A DNA stretch of 64,000 nt from an uncultured delta proteobacterium (GTDB taxonomy: Bacteria > Desulfobacterota > Desulfobulbia > Desulfobulbales > Desulfocapsaceae), in the NCBI GenBank assembly GCA_903875445.1, contig CAIQWD010000013.1, positions 29,129-93,128 of the forward strand, in the 5' to 3' direction. Position numbers and translations under genes: made by a program. Positions 45,606 to 54,977 of the stretch are shown piece by piece. The stretch's first letter is position 1; each line of letters begins with the position of its first letter. Under the pieces are notes generated by a model. It worked only from the letters and a program-made list of their open reading frames with translations, made no database searches and was not told where the DNA came from.

Positions 45606-46151
45606 TCACCACATAAGGTCGTCAGGGACTTTGTAGGCGGCATAGGGATCGTCGGGATCGGGGTCGGCTCCTGCCTGGGGGGCATTGAGAATGATAAGCA
45701 GCTTATCGCTGATCGTCTGAATCTTCTCGACAATACCCCGGGGAATCACCTCACTGCGATCGGCAAGGACGACAATGCCCAGCTGGCCATGGCTTAACTT
45801 GTCGGCCATCTCCTGGGTTACAAAAATGCGCTGAATTGTCCCCCGAACATTAAACCGATAGGCGATGCCCTTCTCATCCTTGGGCAGCTTATGTTCCTCA
45901 ATAAGCTGGCGGATTCGCGCCTCCTCCGCCCTTTTCTGCAGCTTGGCCTCCCGTTCGAGATTCAGCTCCCGAGCCCGGACTTTCTTTTTTTCCATCTCCT
46001 GCTGGGCAAGCAGGGCATTTTCATCGACCACCACCACATTCTTGCCGACTTGCTGCTTTTTCTTCTGATGCTGCTCCTTCTTGGCCTCCTTGACCTGCTT
46101 CTTTGCGACCAACCCCAGCTTCAGCATTTGTTCCTGAAATGACTTTCCCAT
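45606..46151 (-). CDS. DUF2058 (YaiL-like) protein
   Basis: A 181-aa cytoplasmic protein. The long charged, probably helical first half (K-K-Q-V-K-E-A-K-K-E, K-K-V-R-A-R-E-L-N-L) and compact C-terminal half (G-I-A-Y-R-F-N-V, L-A-D-R-S-E-V-I-P-R-G) are typical of DUF2058. The family is a nucleoid- or ribosome-associated candidate with no firm role. Confidence 0.88.
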   Translation of the reverse strand: MGKSFQEQMLKLGLVAKKQVKEAKKEQHQKKKQQVGKNVVVVDENALLAQQEMEKKKVRARELNLEREAKLQKRAEEARIRQLIEEHKLPKDEKGIAYRFNVRGTIQRIFVTQEMADKLSHGQLGIVVLADRSEVIPRGIVEKIQTISDKLLIILNAPQAGADPDPDDPYAAYKVPDDLMW

Positions 46152-46427
46152 ATGGCAACACCGTGTAACAATTAATTTCTACTGACCTCAACCAACCATG
46201 TCGCCGCTATTGTAGCTGACTCTCGGCAAATTTGCAAAACCCCTTGTTAGCCGAAGAAACGTTCTGCTGTCAACCACAAGATAATTGCCGCCATCTATTT
46301 TTGGACAAGCGGTCGCAAGACGACAAAATGCTTGCCGAAAAAGGGGGATGGCGCTAGGTTTGCCGCACATGGCAAGCCCGCCACCCAATACATTTTCAAG
46401 ATTATACAGGCCTAGAAGGAAATACTT

Positions 46428-47495
46428 ATGAGTCGTTTTTACAGTGATACAGTGAAAAACATCAGCCCCTACGTCCCAGGCGAACAGCCGAAGGACCGGC
46501 GCTTTATCAAACTGAACACCAACGAGAACCCCTATCCGGCGTCACCCTCGGTAATCGAGGCGATGCGCTCGGTCACCGGTCTTGAGGCACGTTTGTATCC
46601 GGACCCCGAGGCCGCCGCTCTGCGCCGGACGCTGGCCGACCACTACGGCCTGGCGATGAATCAGGTCTTTGTCGGCAACGGCTCGGACGAGGTGCTGGCC
46701 ATGGCCTACCCGGCTTTTTTTAACCGCACCGATACCATCGCTTTTCCGGACATCACCTACTCCTTCTATCCGGTATATGCGGCGCTGTACGAAATCCCCT
46801 CTCTTGTCATCCCTCTGGCCGAGGATTTCATCATTGATTTCAAGGAGTATCCGGAAAATTTGAAGGGCTTTTTGCTTGCCAACCCCAATGCCCCGACGGG
46901 TATTGCCGTGACCGCCAAGACGGTCGAGGCGCTGCTGCGGCAGCGTCCGAACACGCTGCTGATCGTCGATGAGGCCTACATCGATTTCGGCGGCGAATCG
47001 GTCGTTTCACTTGTTCCCCGCTACGATAACCTGCTGGTCATCCAGACCATGTCGAAGGCTCGGTCGCTTGCCGGCCTGCGGGTGGGCATGGCCTTCGGCG
47101 CCCCGGAACTCATCCGGGGCCTGGAATCGATCCGCGATTCTTTTAATTCTTACACTCTCGATGTGGTGGCGCAGCGAGCGGCCAAAGCGGCCTATGAAGA
47201 TGTCGCCTACTTTGAGAAGACGCGGCAGGCCATTATGGCAACGCGGGAGAGGACGGTTGCGGCGCTTGAGGCGCTCGGCATGCACGTCTGCCCGTCATCT
47301 GCAAACTTTGTCTTCTGCACCCTGCCGGGGGTTGCCGGCGTCCTGGTGCAGCAATATCTGCGCGACAACGGGGTCCTGGTCCGTCGCTTTGCCATGGAGC
47401 GGATCAAGGACTGGCTGCGTATCACCGTCGGTCTCGATGAGGAGATGGATGAGGTCATTCGCCTGCTGCAACTTTTCGTGCAGCAGAAGGGGTAA
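46428..47495 (+). CDS. hisC: Histidinol-phosphate aminotransferase
   Basis: A 355-aa fold-type I PLP enzyme of histidine synthesis. N-terminal K-L-N-T-N-E-N-P-Y-P, substrate-binding V-G-N-G-S-D-E-V-L, D-E-A-Y-I-D-F and PLP lysine K210 in M-S-K-A-R-S-L-A-G-L-R-V-G all fit HisC. No other his genes are close. The start follows a purine-rich site. Confusion with related phosphonopyruvate or aromatic transaminases is possible but less likely. Confidence 0.93.
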   Translation: MSRFYSDTVKNISPYVPGEQPKDRRFIKLNTNENPYPASPSVIEAMRSVTGLEARLYPDPEAAALRRTLADHYGLAMNQVFVGNGSDEVLAMAYPAFFNRTDTIAFPDITYSFYPVYAALYEIPSLVIPLAEDFIIDFKEYPENLKGFLLANPNAPTGIAVTAKTVEALLRQRPNTLLIVDEAYIDFGGESVVSLVPRYDNLLVIQTMSKARSLAGLRVGMAFGAPELIRGLESIRDSFNSYTLDVVAQRAAKAAYEDVAYFEKTRQAIMATRERTVAALEALGMHVCPSSANFVFCTLPGVAGVLVQQYLRDNGVLVRRFAMERIKDWLRITVGLDEEMDEVIRLLQLFVQQKG

Positions 47496-47516
47496 GTCTA
47501 GAACAGACAACGTGCC

Positions 47517-48926
47517 TCAAGACTCCCGTAGCAGCTCCCGGCCCTTGGCGATCAGGTGGCGAAAAAACGTGTCAATATCGGCACGCTCCGCCGCCGGATT
47601 GATGACCAGGAGGCGCAGCACCAGCTTGCCGTCGAGATAGGCGACGCCGACCAGAGTCGTCCCCTCTTTGTACAGCCTGGTACGCAGGGCAAGGTTAAAG
47701 TCGTTGTTTTTTTCCCCTTCGACCTTGAAGCGAAAACAGACATTGAAGGAGGTCCTTGGAACGACCAATTCCAATTCAGGACTTCGGTTAATGACTTCTT
47801 CTGCATAGGCACATAGCTCAAGGGATTTTTCCACCCTTGCCGCCAAACCCTCACGACCGAAAAATTTCCAGTCGAGAAACCACTTCAGGCTGTCGACCCT
47901 ACGACCGCACTGCAGAGAGGCGGGCCCCAGATCCTCCATCTCGTCGGCATTTTCATTCCGGAACAGATAGCTGCCGTCGCCTGCGCTCAGCGCAGTTGCC
48001 AGGGCTTGCTTACCTTTATTAATAAGAAGGATATTGCACATCAGGGTGGAGCCGAGCATCTTATGAAAATCCCAGGTAAAGGAATCCGCCGCCTCTAGAC
48101 CCTGCAGATAGAGGCGCCGCAGTCTCGGGCTGAGCACGGCAGAGCCGCCCCAGGCGCCATCGACATGCAGCCAGAACCCGTAGGCGGCGCGCAGGGGCAG
48201 AAGGGCGTCAATCGGATCATAGCCGCCGCGAACCGTAGTGCCTGCGGTGGCGGCGACAAAAAACGGCAGCCCGCCGCTTTCGACGACCCTGGCAATCGAC
48301 CGCTCCAGCTCCGCCGGAAGCATCGCTCCCATCGGGTCGAGGGGCACCTTGATCAGCTGATCAACACCTATCCCGAGGATATTAGCCGCCCGGTCCATGG
48401 AGTAGTGGGCATCCGCCCCGACAAAGGCAAAGAGCTTCTGTTGGCCGAAGAGACCTGCCTGCTTCATCGATGGGTTGGTTGCATTCCTGGCAGCCATCAT
48501 GGCGATCATATTGGCATTGCTCGACCCGGTGGTCATCTGGCCATCGCCGTTTTTAAAACCGACCAGATCCAGCATCTCGCCGATCATATATTTTTCCATG
48601 AGCGTCGACACCGGTGCCGATTCGAAGGTACAGGCCGAGGCGTTGGTTAGCGCCGTAATTATCTCTCCGACGATAGCCGGGAGATTGGCTCCCACCCACA
48701 TGCGGTTGACAAACAGTGGATGGTTGGTCTTCACCGAATAGGCAAGGTACTTGTCGACCCAGGCAAAGATCTCCCGCCAGTCGCCGGGGTTTCCCGGCTG
48801 CTCAAGACCGAGGATGCCACGCAACTCGTCCGGGCTGTGGTAGTCGAGGAATTGTCCCTGCCGCTGTCGGGCATAATATTCCTCGATTACCTTGGTAAGA
48901 TGGGCAAATACCTTTATATCATCCAT
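47517..48926 (-). CDS. Group II PLP-dependent decarboxylase
   Basis: A 469-aa decarboxylase. PLP lysine K289 is in T-W-D-F-H-K-M-L-G, with H174 (A-D-A-H-Y-S) and D256 (H-V-D-G-A-W) as stacking and pyridine-N partners. The group includes glutamate, diaminobutyrate, aspartate-1- and aromatic-amino-acid decarboxylases; specificity cannot be told by eye. It faces hisC tail to tail and is its own unit. Confidence 0.9.
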   Translation of the reverse strand: MDDIKVFAHLTKVIEEYYARQRQGQFLDYHSPDELRGILGLEQPGNPGDWREIFAWVDKYLAYSVKTNHPLFVNRMWVGANLPAIVGEIITALTNASACTFESAPVSTLMEKYMIGEMLDLVGFKNGDGQMTTGSSNANMIAMMAARNATNPSMKQAGLFGQQKLFAFVGADAHYSMDRAANILGIGVDQLIKVPLDPMGAMLPAELERSIARVVESGGLPFFVAATAGTTVRGGYDPIDALLPLRAAYGFWLHVDGAWGGSAVLSPRLRRLYLQGLEAADSFTWDFHKMLGSTLMCNILLINKGKQALATALSAGDGSYLFRNENADEMEDLGPASLQCGRRVDSLKWFLDWKFFGREGLAARVEKSLELCAYAEEVINRSPELELVVPRTSFNVCFRFKVEGEKNNDFNLALRTRLYKEGTTLVGVAYLDGKLVLRLLVINPAAERADIDTFFRHLIAKGRELLRES

Positions 48927-49059
48927 AACTGGCGAATCTGGTGAAATTGACGGGTGGTCCGCCGCCGGCTTTTCCCGGGCAACGGAGCGTTTTCCTGAAT
49001 TGCCCCAGTTACTGCGGAATTATGAAATTATCAAGAAAATTATCGGTGGGCTTTTTTCA

Positions 49060-50235
49060 TCAAGCATCAAGATGGGCAAGAAGCTCATGGACCTTCGTTG
49101 CCGGATATATGGATGTGCCGGTACGCTCTTGCCGTTCAGCACCTCCATAGATCAGCGCTCGCCCTCTTGGTAGAGAAAAGAGCTTCGAAACATAATCCAA
49201 TCCTCTGAAATAGTCCTGATTGATAGTCATTCCCGCCTTAATTTCAACCGGATAGAGATCGGGGCCGAAGCTGAGGAGCAGATCCACCTCCTTGCCGTTG
49301 CTATCACGAAAGAAATTCAGGTTGCTTCGTTTACCGCGATGCAAGCGATATTTCAATGCCTCTATGACGACCATATTTTCAAAGAGGTTGCCGCGTAGCG
49401 GATCGCGACTCACGTGAAGTTCGCTTTCCAAACCAAGCAGATGCCCTGCTAAACCAACATCGTAAAAATACAGTTTTGCAGATTTCACCAGCCTTTTGCC
49501 GATATTGGTAAAAAATGGCGGTAGCCGAAAAACAATATAACTTGCCTCCAGGAGGGTCAGCCAATTCCGTGCGGTCTGATGGGAAATACCTGCATCGGCA
49601 GCGAGATTGTTGACATTCAGCAATTGTCCGACCCGGCCGGCACAGAGGACAAGAAAGCGTTGGAAGAGATTGAGATCCTTGATATTGATCAATTGGCGAA
49701 TATCTCTTTCCACATAGGTTTCAAGATAGGCGGCCAGAGCCTCAACCGGATCAAGGCTGTCCTTCCAAAGCCTCGGATAAAACCCGGTAAACAGCAGGTG
49801 ATCATTTGAAAAATCGAGCTGCCTACTCTGCAACTCCTCAATGCTCAAGGGAAGCAATTTGAGGAGAGCCGTACGACCAGCCAGCGACTGGTTGATGGCA
49901 TTCGTTACTTCAAATTGTTGACTGCCGGTGAGGATAAATCGGCCGTGACGATCATCATCGTCGACAATCCCCTGGATATAGGAAAGAAGGTCGGGTGCGT
50001 TCTGTATTTCGTCGAGAATTGCACCATCACTTAAACCCGCCAGAAAACCACGGGGATCTTCGCGAGCGAACTGTCGAGTATCCAAATTCTCCAGGCTGAG
50101 GTATTTTTTTTCGACAAAAACACTCCGGCAGAGAGTGGTCTTGCCGCTTTGTCTTGGACCGGTAACAGTCACTACCGGATACTGTTCAGCAACCTTACGA
50201 AGATACTTCTCTGCAGTTCGAGGGATGAGATTCAT
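49060..50235 (-). CDS. AAA ATPase with DUF4143 domain
   Basis: A 391-aa protein. Walker A is G-P-R-Q-S-G-K-T-T-L, Walker B A-I-L-D-E-I-Q-N-A, sensor L-T-G-S-Q-Q-F, and the C-terminal DUF4143 nuclease-like half has P-V-E-I-K-A-G near 345. Such proteins are widespread in accessory DNA and of uncertain role. No partner gene is obvious. Confidence 0.88.
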   Translation of the reverse strand: MNLIPRTAEKYLRKVAEQYPVVTVTGPRQSGKTTLCRSVFVEKKYLSLENLDTRQFAREDPRGFLAGLSDGAILDEIQNAPDLLSYIQGIVDDDDRHGRFILTGSQQFEVTNAINQSLAGRTALLKLLPLSIEELQSRQLDFSNDHLLFTGFYPRLWKDSLDPVEALAAYLETYVERDIRQLINIKDLNLFQRFLVLCAGRVGQLLNVNNLAADAGISHQTARNWLTLLEASYIVFRLPPFFTNIGKRLVKSAKLYFYDVGLAGHLLGLESELHVSRDPLRGNLFENMVVIEALKYRLHRGKRSNLNFFRDSNGKEVDLLLSFGPDLYPVEIKAGMTINQDYFRGLDYVSKLFSLPRGRALIYGGAERQERTGTSIYPATKVHELLAHLDA

Positions 50236-50295
50236 GAAGGAATAATAGATCTATTTTATGCAATTTGCAATTACAATTTGGCATTTGCATATAAC

Positions 50296-51642
50296 CTACC
50301 GTTCCATCTGGAAGGTACTGCGAATCCAGCGGACCACGCCGGCGAGGTAGCCTTTTTCGTTCTTGCTCACATCCTTTTCCAGCCAGCCCATCTCGGAGAA
50401 GAGCGAAAGATTCCAGAGGGAACCGCCGAGACCTTCATGCAGCAGAGCCATTTCCGCCTGCTGCACGGCAAGAATGCCGCCGGACTCTGCTTCCCTGGTA
50501 AAAAAGGTGACGTTACCGTCCTGAGAGGCGACGATGGAGATCGCCCCCGGCTGGTCGAAAGCAAACTGGGCGGCGGAGATATGCCGGGTACCGCCAAGAC
50601 TGGTAAAAGGCCGGGCAAAGGGTTCGTGGCCCTCAAAAGGCTCGATGACGCTCAGGTTGGTGGCGATGCTCCGGGTGTCGATGGCCTCGATCTTGGCGCC
50701 GAAGCAATAGACATACCGGTCAAAGGTCATGACCAGGGCGCCGTCCACCGCCGTCAAGCGGGCGATCCTCGTGCACTGCTGCTGCACCTGCTGCCAGTTG
50801 CGGAGCCGGTCTTTTGTTAGGGATAGATTCATATCCCTGATGATGCGCAGAAGATTTTCGGTATCCGCTAGTTCGGTGCGCGAAGGCGGCGACGTCATCG
50901 TCTCGGCGTCGAGGAAATTGGCGCCACCGGTGTACTTTATCGGCGCAGTGATCGATTTCTTCCAGTTAATATCGTCGGGGACGATGAGGACGGTGCCGCC
51001 TCGTCCGTGCATGCGCATCTGCTGGGCAATTTTCAAAATGGCATTGTAGCGAAAGAGATTCAACAGGGTGATCTCGGTCTTCTGCGCCTGGGCGGCGATC
51101 TTCGGCATGATCGAGTGGAGAAAACTGCGGGAATCGATAAATACCGCCCGGTTGGCGGTAAGTGCGGCAATGGTTCTACCGCTGTACATGATGAGAATGC
51201 GACCCGGCCCGAGAATCTGAATCCACAGATCGGATTTGATCACCGTCTCATAGGAGATGGTGATAAAGCCCCAGATCTTCAACTGCCCGGCTTCGTCCGG
51301 CCAGACACCGATATCCGCCTGCGGATTCTCAAGCGCCGGACCCAGCTTGCCGATAGTTCTGGCGGTGAGGTCGAGAGGGGTGTCAAAATGGAAGGTATCG
51401 GTGGAATGGTCCGACTGACGGAGGATGAGTGAGGCATTGACTGAATACCCCTCCTCCGTTGAGAGGCTTGCCCAGTGGGCAACATTGATCAATTCCGCAA
51501 GGTGTTCCGGTGAGGGTACATTACCGCGCAGGAAAACATCACTGAGGGCGGAATTGGGGGCAATAAGTTCCTTCGAGCCGTTGATGCGGTCGAAAAGCTC
51601 CTGAATAAAAGACTGGCTAAGCTGGAATGCCGGGTTATGCAT
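50296..51642 (-). CDS. Diadenylate-cyclase-like (DisA_N/DAC domain) protein
   Basis: A roughly 448-aa protein from ATG 51642 (M-H-N-P-A-F); the TTG 24 bases earlier would add 8 residues. A central region with G-G-T-V-L-I-V-P precedes a DAC domain with V-D-G-A (D308-A310 counted from the TTG) and G-G-T-R-H-I-S-A-A (359-365). DAC enzymes join two ATP into c-di-AMP through DGA and RHR motifs. Here the R-H pair is kept but the final Arg is Ile, so activity is uncertain. The N-terminal part has a sensor-like fold. It follows yciB on the same strand. Confidence 0.75.
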   Translation of the reverse strand: MHNPAFQLSQSFIQELFDRINGSKELIAPNSALSDVFLRGNVPSPEHLAELINVAHWASLSTEEGYSVNASLILRQSDHSTDTFHFDTPLDLTARTIGKLGPALENPQADIGVWPDEAGQLKIWGFITISYETVIKSDLWIQILGPGRILIMYSGRTIAALTANRAVFIDSRSFLHSIMPKIAAQAQKTEITLLNLFRYNAILKIAQQMRMHGRGGTVLIVPDDINWKKSITAPIKYTGGANFLDAETMTSPPSRTELADTENLLRIIRDMNLSLTKDRLRNWQQVQQQCTRIARLTAVDGALVMTFDRYVYCFGAKIEAIDTRSIATNLSVIEPFEGHEPFARPFTSLGGTRHISAAQFAFDQPGAISIVASQDGNVTFFTREAESGGILAVQQAEMALLHEGLGGSLWNLSLFSEMGWLEKDVSKNEKGYLAGVVRWIRSTFQMER

Positions 51643-51674
51643 AGTTTCTCTGCAACCTACCAACAAGAAGGCGG

Positions 51675-52217
51675 CTAATTTTTACTGTCGGTCCTTTCCA
51701 GATAGCGCGACAGGAAGAGCGACTGCAGGATAATAAATACCACGGTCAGGCCAAGCATGCCGAAGAGCTTGAAATTGACCCAGGTGTTGCTGTCGAAGTG
51801 GCGCATTACGTAGAGATTAGCACAACCTAAAGAAATGAAAAATACCACCCAGCCAAGATTGAGACGCCGCCAGATCTGCTGGGGCAGAGTCAGGGCGCTG
51901 CCCATCATCCGCTCGATGGCGGTCTGCCGGCCGAAGAACTGGGTAGCGAGAAATGCCCCGGCAAAAAGCCAGTTAACAACGGTCGGTTTCCACTTGATGA
52001 ACGTTTCATCCTGAAGGTAAAGGGTAAGTCCGCCAAAGACGATGATAATCGCCAGGGTGACCAGTTGCATGGTTGCCACCTTGCGGGTATTAAACCAAAT
52101 GACGGCAACCTGCGCGACGGTGGAGGCGATGGCAACCGCCGTGGCGACATAGATATCAAAAAACTTGTAGGCCAAAAAGAAGAACAAAATCGGCAGGAAA
52201 TCAAAAAGAAATTTCAT
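51675..52217 (-). CDS. yciB: Septation-associated inner membrane protein YciB
   Basis: A 180-aa protein with five or six membrane helices. M-K-F-L-F-D-F-L-P-I-L-F-F-F at the start, W-K-P-T-V-V-N-W-L-F in the middle and N-T-W-V-N-F-K-L-F-G near the end are YciB/IspZ signatures. It acts in envelope upkeep and cell division. The diadenylate-cyclase-like gene follows 33 bases downstream. Confidence 0.93.
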   Translation of the reverse strand: MKFLFDFLPILFFFLAYKFFDIYVATAVAIASTVAQVAVIWFNTRKVATMQLVTLAIIIVFGGLTLYLQDETFIKWKPTVVNWLFAGAFLATQFFGRQTAIERMMGSALTLPQQIWRRLNLGWVVFFISLGCANLYVMRHFDSNTWVNFKLFGMLGLTVVFIILQSLFLSRYLERTDSKN

Positions 52218-52772
52218 CGGTGCTCCGGCAAAAATAAGAGAGAGTGAGCTTGTTACCCAGCTTGAGGTCGCCTGGCAGGTCCCCCTAAAATTGGAACACA
52301 GCCTAAATTTGTCTTGATATGTATATCAGGTGCGGGTGATTGGCAAGTTTCTTAGTCAATTGCGGCAAAAGATTTGCATTGATGGGGGAGTGCGCGAAGA
52401 GATTTGCTCAGGCGATCTAAAGTGGTCCGTGTGAAGCCTGAGGTTGGGGAATATGGGGTCAGGTCTCAACTAATGACTTTATGTAAAGAGTTGAGACCTG
52501 ACCCCGGTTCTTCTTGCTAATTGGTCTAAATATATCGTAATTAACTCTACAACGCAAGTTGAAGAATTATCAATAATATGTAGTGAGAGGCGGTCCAAAA
52601 CCTTCAACCACCGACCGGATGTTTTTAGTTGTGTCACATAGCCCCGGTTTCACCCAATATCACCGGGTTATCCAATGCATTGAATCGTTGGAATTGGGTA
52701 TCGTGTCCCCTGATATAGGCAAACTATTTGTGTGGCGCAAATGAGAAGTCAAAAACTTACAATTAAGAAATA
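52218..52772. other. Start of the AT-rich insertion, no supported gene
   Basis: Contains the REP-like inverted repeat at 52455-52505 and the palindrome TGATATGTATATCA at 52315-52328. Sequence is otherwise non-coding and increasingly AT-rich. This marks the edge of the ParA/RelA-SpoT island. Confidence 0.5.
52455..52505. repeat. REP-like 17-bp perfect inverted repeat
   Basis: Arms 52455-52471 and 52489-52505 (GGGGTCAGGTCTCAACT and its complement) enclose a 17-base loop that can fold further through CTTTA/TAAAG. Sequences of this GGGGTCAGGTCT type are known near REP-associated transposases. A half copy reading TTTGACCCC-type lies at 31886-31895 beside the IS remnant. Confidence 0.75.
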
Positions 52773-52991
52773 CTATCTCGAATTTATGCAAGTAAGCACT
52801 AGCGCTGCTTTCATTGTTACCCACTTTTGATCATCTAGCCCGCGAATAAAGCCATCGACAAAGATCTCTATTTCTTCATCGTTATATGGTGATTTTCGAT
52901 CATTCGCAGGATCAAGCCAGTCAGGTTCCTTATTGGTGCTCTTGTCCTTTTTTTCACCAAACCAACCTCCGAATTTATACCAACGTGAATA
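52773..52991 (-). pseudogene. Protein-like fragment without a start codon
   Basis: A frame of about 72 codons, bounded by TGA upstream and TAG at 52773, has protein-like composition (W-F-G-E-K-K-D-K, W-L-D-P-A-N-D-R-K-S-P-Y, I-E-I-F-V-D-G-F-I-R-G-L-D-D). It has no ATG, GTG or TTG before the middle. It is probably the C-terminal end of a broken accessory gene. No family recognised. Confidence 0.45.
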
Positions 52992-53170
52992 TCACCGGTT
53001 CATCTGTTGCATTTTTTTGTTGGTAAAAGTTTGACTCTTTCGGAATATCAATAAGTCAAGCTTGCACCAGATACCTTCAAATATTCTTAAGAACAACCTA
53101 CTTCGCACCTATACCTTGCCGCGCCAGCGCCGCAGACATTTTCGTATTGTGATTACAAATTCCTCATTAT

Positions 53171-53850
53171 CTATTTATTCTTCTGATAATGAGCATGGGT
53201 TCTAAAGATTGAATCTGCTAAACGAGTTCCAGTTGAAACCAATTTTGACAATACTCTTAATTGTTCACTACAAGCAATTTCAGTTGTTGGTTGAGGATAA
53301 TTAATGGTGTGATCAATCTCCCCCCAAATCTCTTCAAACAACGTTCTTACCTGTATTTCACAACAAACAGGATTGTTGTTGTTCGGTTTAATGACGTAAT
53401 GCACACTTGTATAATTGTGTCTCTTATTTCAGTTATTATTTCAAGGTCATCGTATTGCTTTTTGGATTCAGGATCCCAAGTAAAAGCTTTAGGGTTTTCA
53501 ACGAAATTCCAATCTCCACTTTCTATTTTCTTAACAATTTCAGCGTGAATTGTTGGAAATTGATCATGGTATAAGTGTAAAACTCTTACTCCTATCAGAT
53601 CATTGATTTTTTCAAAAAGATTTTCTTTGCCAATTTGATGACTTCCATCAAATTTTCTTACGATTTTGTCTTTTAAGTGACCAGGATCTTTAAATCTAGA
53701 TTTGATTGAATGAATGATAGGACATGATTTTGAGTTTAAAACTGGATGTCGTTCGAAAAATGTCTGAACACCAACGAGAAACTGTTCAAGCTCAAAACGT
53801 TTGTCTTCATAATATTCAATTATTTCTTGGATGTTATTTTCTTTTTCCAT
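53171..53850 (-). pseudogene. RelA/SpoT-domain small alarmone synthetase, frameshifted
   Basis: Residues 1 to about 145 read in one frame from ATG 53850 and the rest in another, joined by a one-base-type shift within about 53405-53431. Corrected length is about 228 aa. Synthetase features are K-S-R-F-K-D-P-G-H, I-N-D-L-I-G-V-R-V, T-S-V-H-Y-V-I-K-P and E-I-Q-V-R-T near the end. Such stand-alone synthetases make (p)ppGpp or (p)ppApp, or modify tRNA in toxin roles. Without the shift it would be intact, so a sequencing error or true inactivation must be told apart. The ATG overlaps the ParA-like stop by one base. Confidence 0.8.
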
Positions 53851-54977
53851 TACAAAGAACCCACTCGTTTTAACAAGTCTTTCGCAAATATTTCGTATTG
53901 CAATTTAGTTGCTTTATATTTTCCAAAGCTACCATGGTTCACCTCTAATTCAATTTCTTTCAAATAACCTGGATTGCTTTTCAATAAAGCAGAATAAACA
54001 TCTGGAACTTTCCACATTGGACATTTTAAGGCTTGGGCGACAGATGGAAAAGTATTGTGCGTGTGCATAACGGCATCACCACCTATAGGAGCCTCCATTA
54101 TTTCAGCCTTTAAATTTGACCTGTTATCTTTTTTTATAAACTCCTTTATTACTCCAGGTATTTGTTCGACATAATAATAATGGGCTTGAGCTAAATTATA
54201 TTTATTATTCGGGGGATCCTTTTGGTATTTTTTTGCATTGTAAATAGTATACCCTAAAAATTGAACGAATTTATTAGGGAATTTTTTCCTTTTTTCAATT
54301 GATATCAAACTATAAATTGTTGTAAACTCTCTTTGCCAAAGTTCAAGAGAATTACCAATATTTCGTATTCCATACAAACTAAACATATCTGGCTGAGCTG
54401 GAACAATAAATCCATCTACCGTTGATATAATTGTTTTATTCAAAATACCTAAACTAGGGGAAGTATCGATTAAGACAAAATCATATTTATATTTTTCAGA
54501 ATATTTTTCGCATATTGATCTGACATTGGTGATCGTTCGTAATGTTAAATTATCCCCTTGATATGCTCCACTCCACCTTTCCGCAATTTTATTTTCAAAT
54601 TTGTGAATAGATAACCTTCCTGGGATTAAATCTAAATTTGGAGCTAAACTCAATGGCTTTGGATATTTTTCTAATTCATTTAATCCATCTTCTGTCGGTT
54701 TTAATAGAAAATGAATCGATCTTGGTTTAGAAATTGCCTCATTATATTTTTCTATATTTTTAGACGCAGACTCGTAATCATCAATATATGGATCTTCTTC
54801 TGCCCATATTTCATGTAATTGTTCTTTCTCTAAACCACTGATTGTTAAATTACACTGGGGATCAAGGTCAATAAATAAAATATTGTGCCCTAGTTCACTT
54901 AATGCATGTCCTAAATGAAAACCAAGAGTGGATTTACCAACGCCGCCCTTATTATTAAATAGAGATATAATTTTCAT
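53850..54977 (-). CDS. ParA/MinD-like ATPase
   Basis: A 375-aa protein. Deviant Walker A N-K-G-G-V-G-K-S-T, A-prime F-I-D-L-D-P-Q-C-N and switch-II F-V-L-I-D-T-S-P-S-L-G are present. The C-terminal about 130 residues form an extra region with N-A-K-K-Y and G-G-D-A-V-M-H-T-H. No ParB or centromere-like repeats are nearby, so plasmid partition is unlikely. It reads directly into the RelA/SpoT gene (TAATG), suggesting they act together. It is visibly AT-rich compared with core genes. Confidence 0.9.
   Translation of the reverse strand: MKIISLFNNKGGVGKSTLGFHLGHALSELGHNILFIDLDPQCNLTISGLEKEQLHEIWAEEDPYIDDYESASKNIEKYNEAISKPRSIHFLLKPTEDGLNELEKYPKPLSLAPNLDLIPGRLSIHKFENKIAERWSGAYQGDNLTLRTITNVRSICEKYSEKYKYDFVLIDTSPSLGILNKTIISTVDGFIVPAQPDMFSLYGIRNIGNSLELWQREFTTIYSLISIEKRKKFPNKFVQFLGYTIYNAKKYQKDPPNNKYNLAQAHYYYVEQIPGVIKEFIKKDNRSNLKAEIMEAPIGGDAVMHTHNTFPSVAQALKCPMWKVPDVYSALLKSNPGYLKEIELEVNHGSFGKYKATKLQYEIFAKDLLKRVGSL

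Noticed and set aside
52315..52328. Palindrome TGATATGTATATCA as an operator
   Set aside because: Short AT-rich palindromes are common here and no adjacent gene start fits it.
53850..54977. Plasmid partition locus
   Set aside because: The ParA-like gene has no ParB partner and no iteron or parS repeats nearby.
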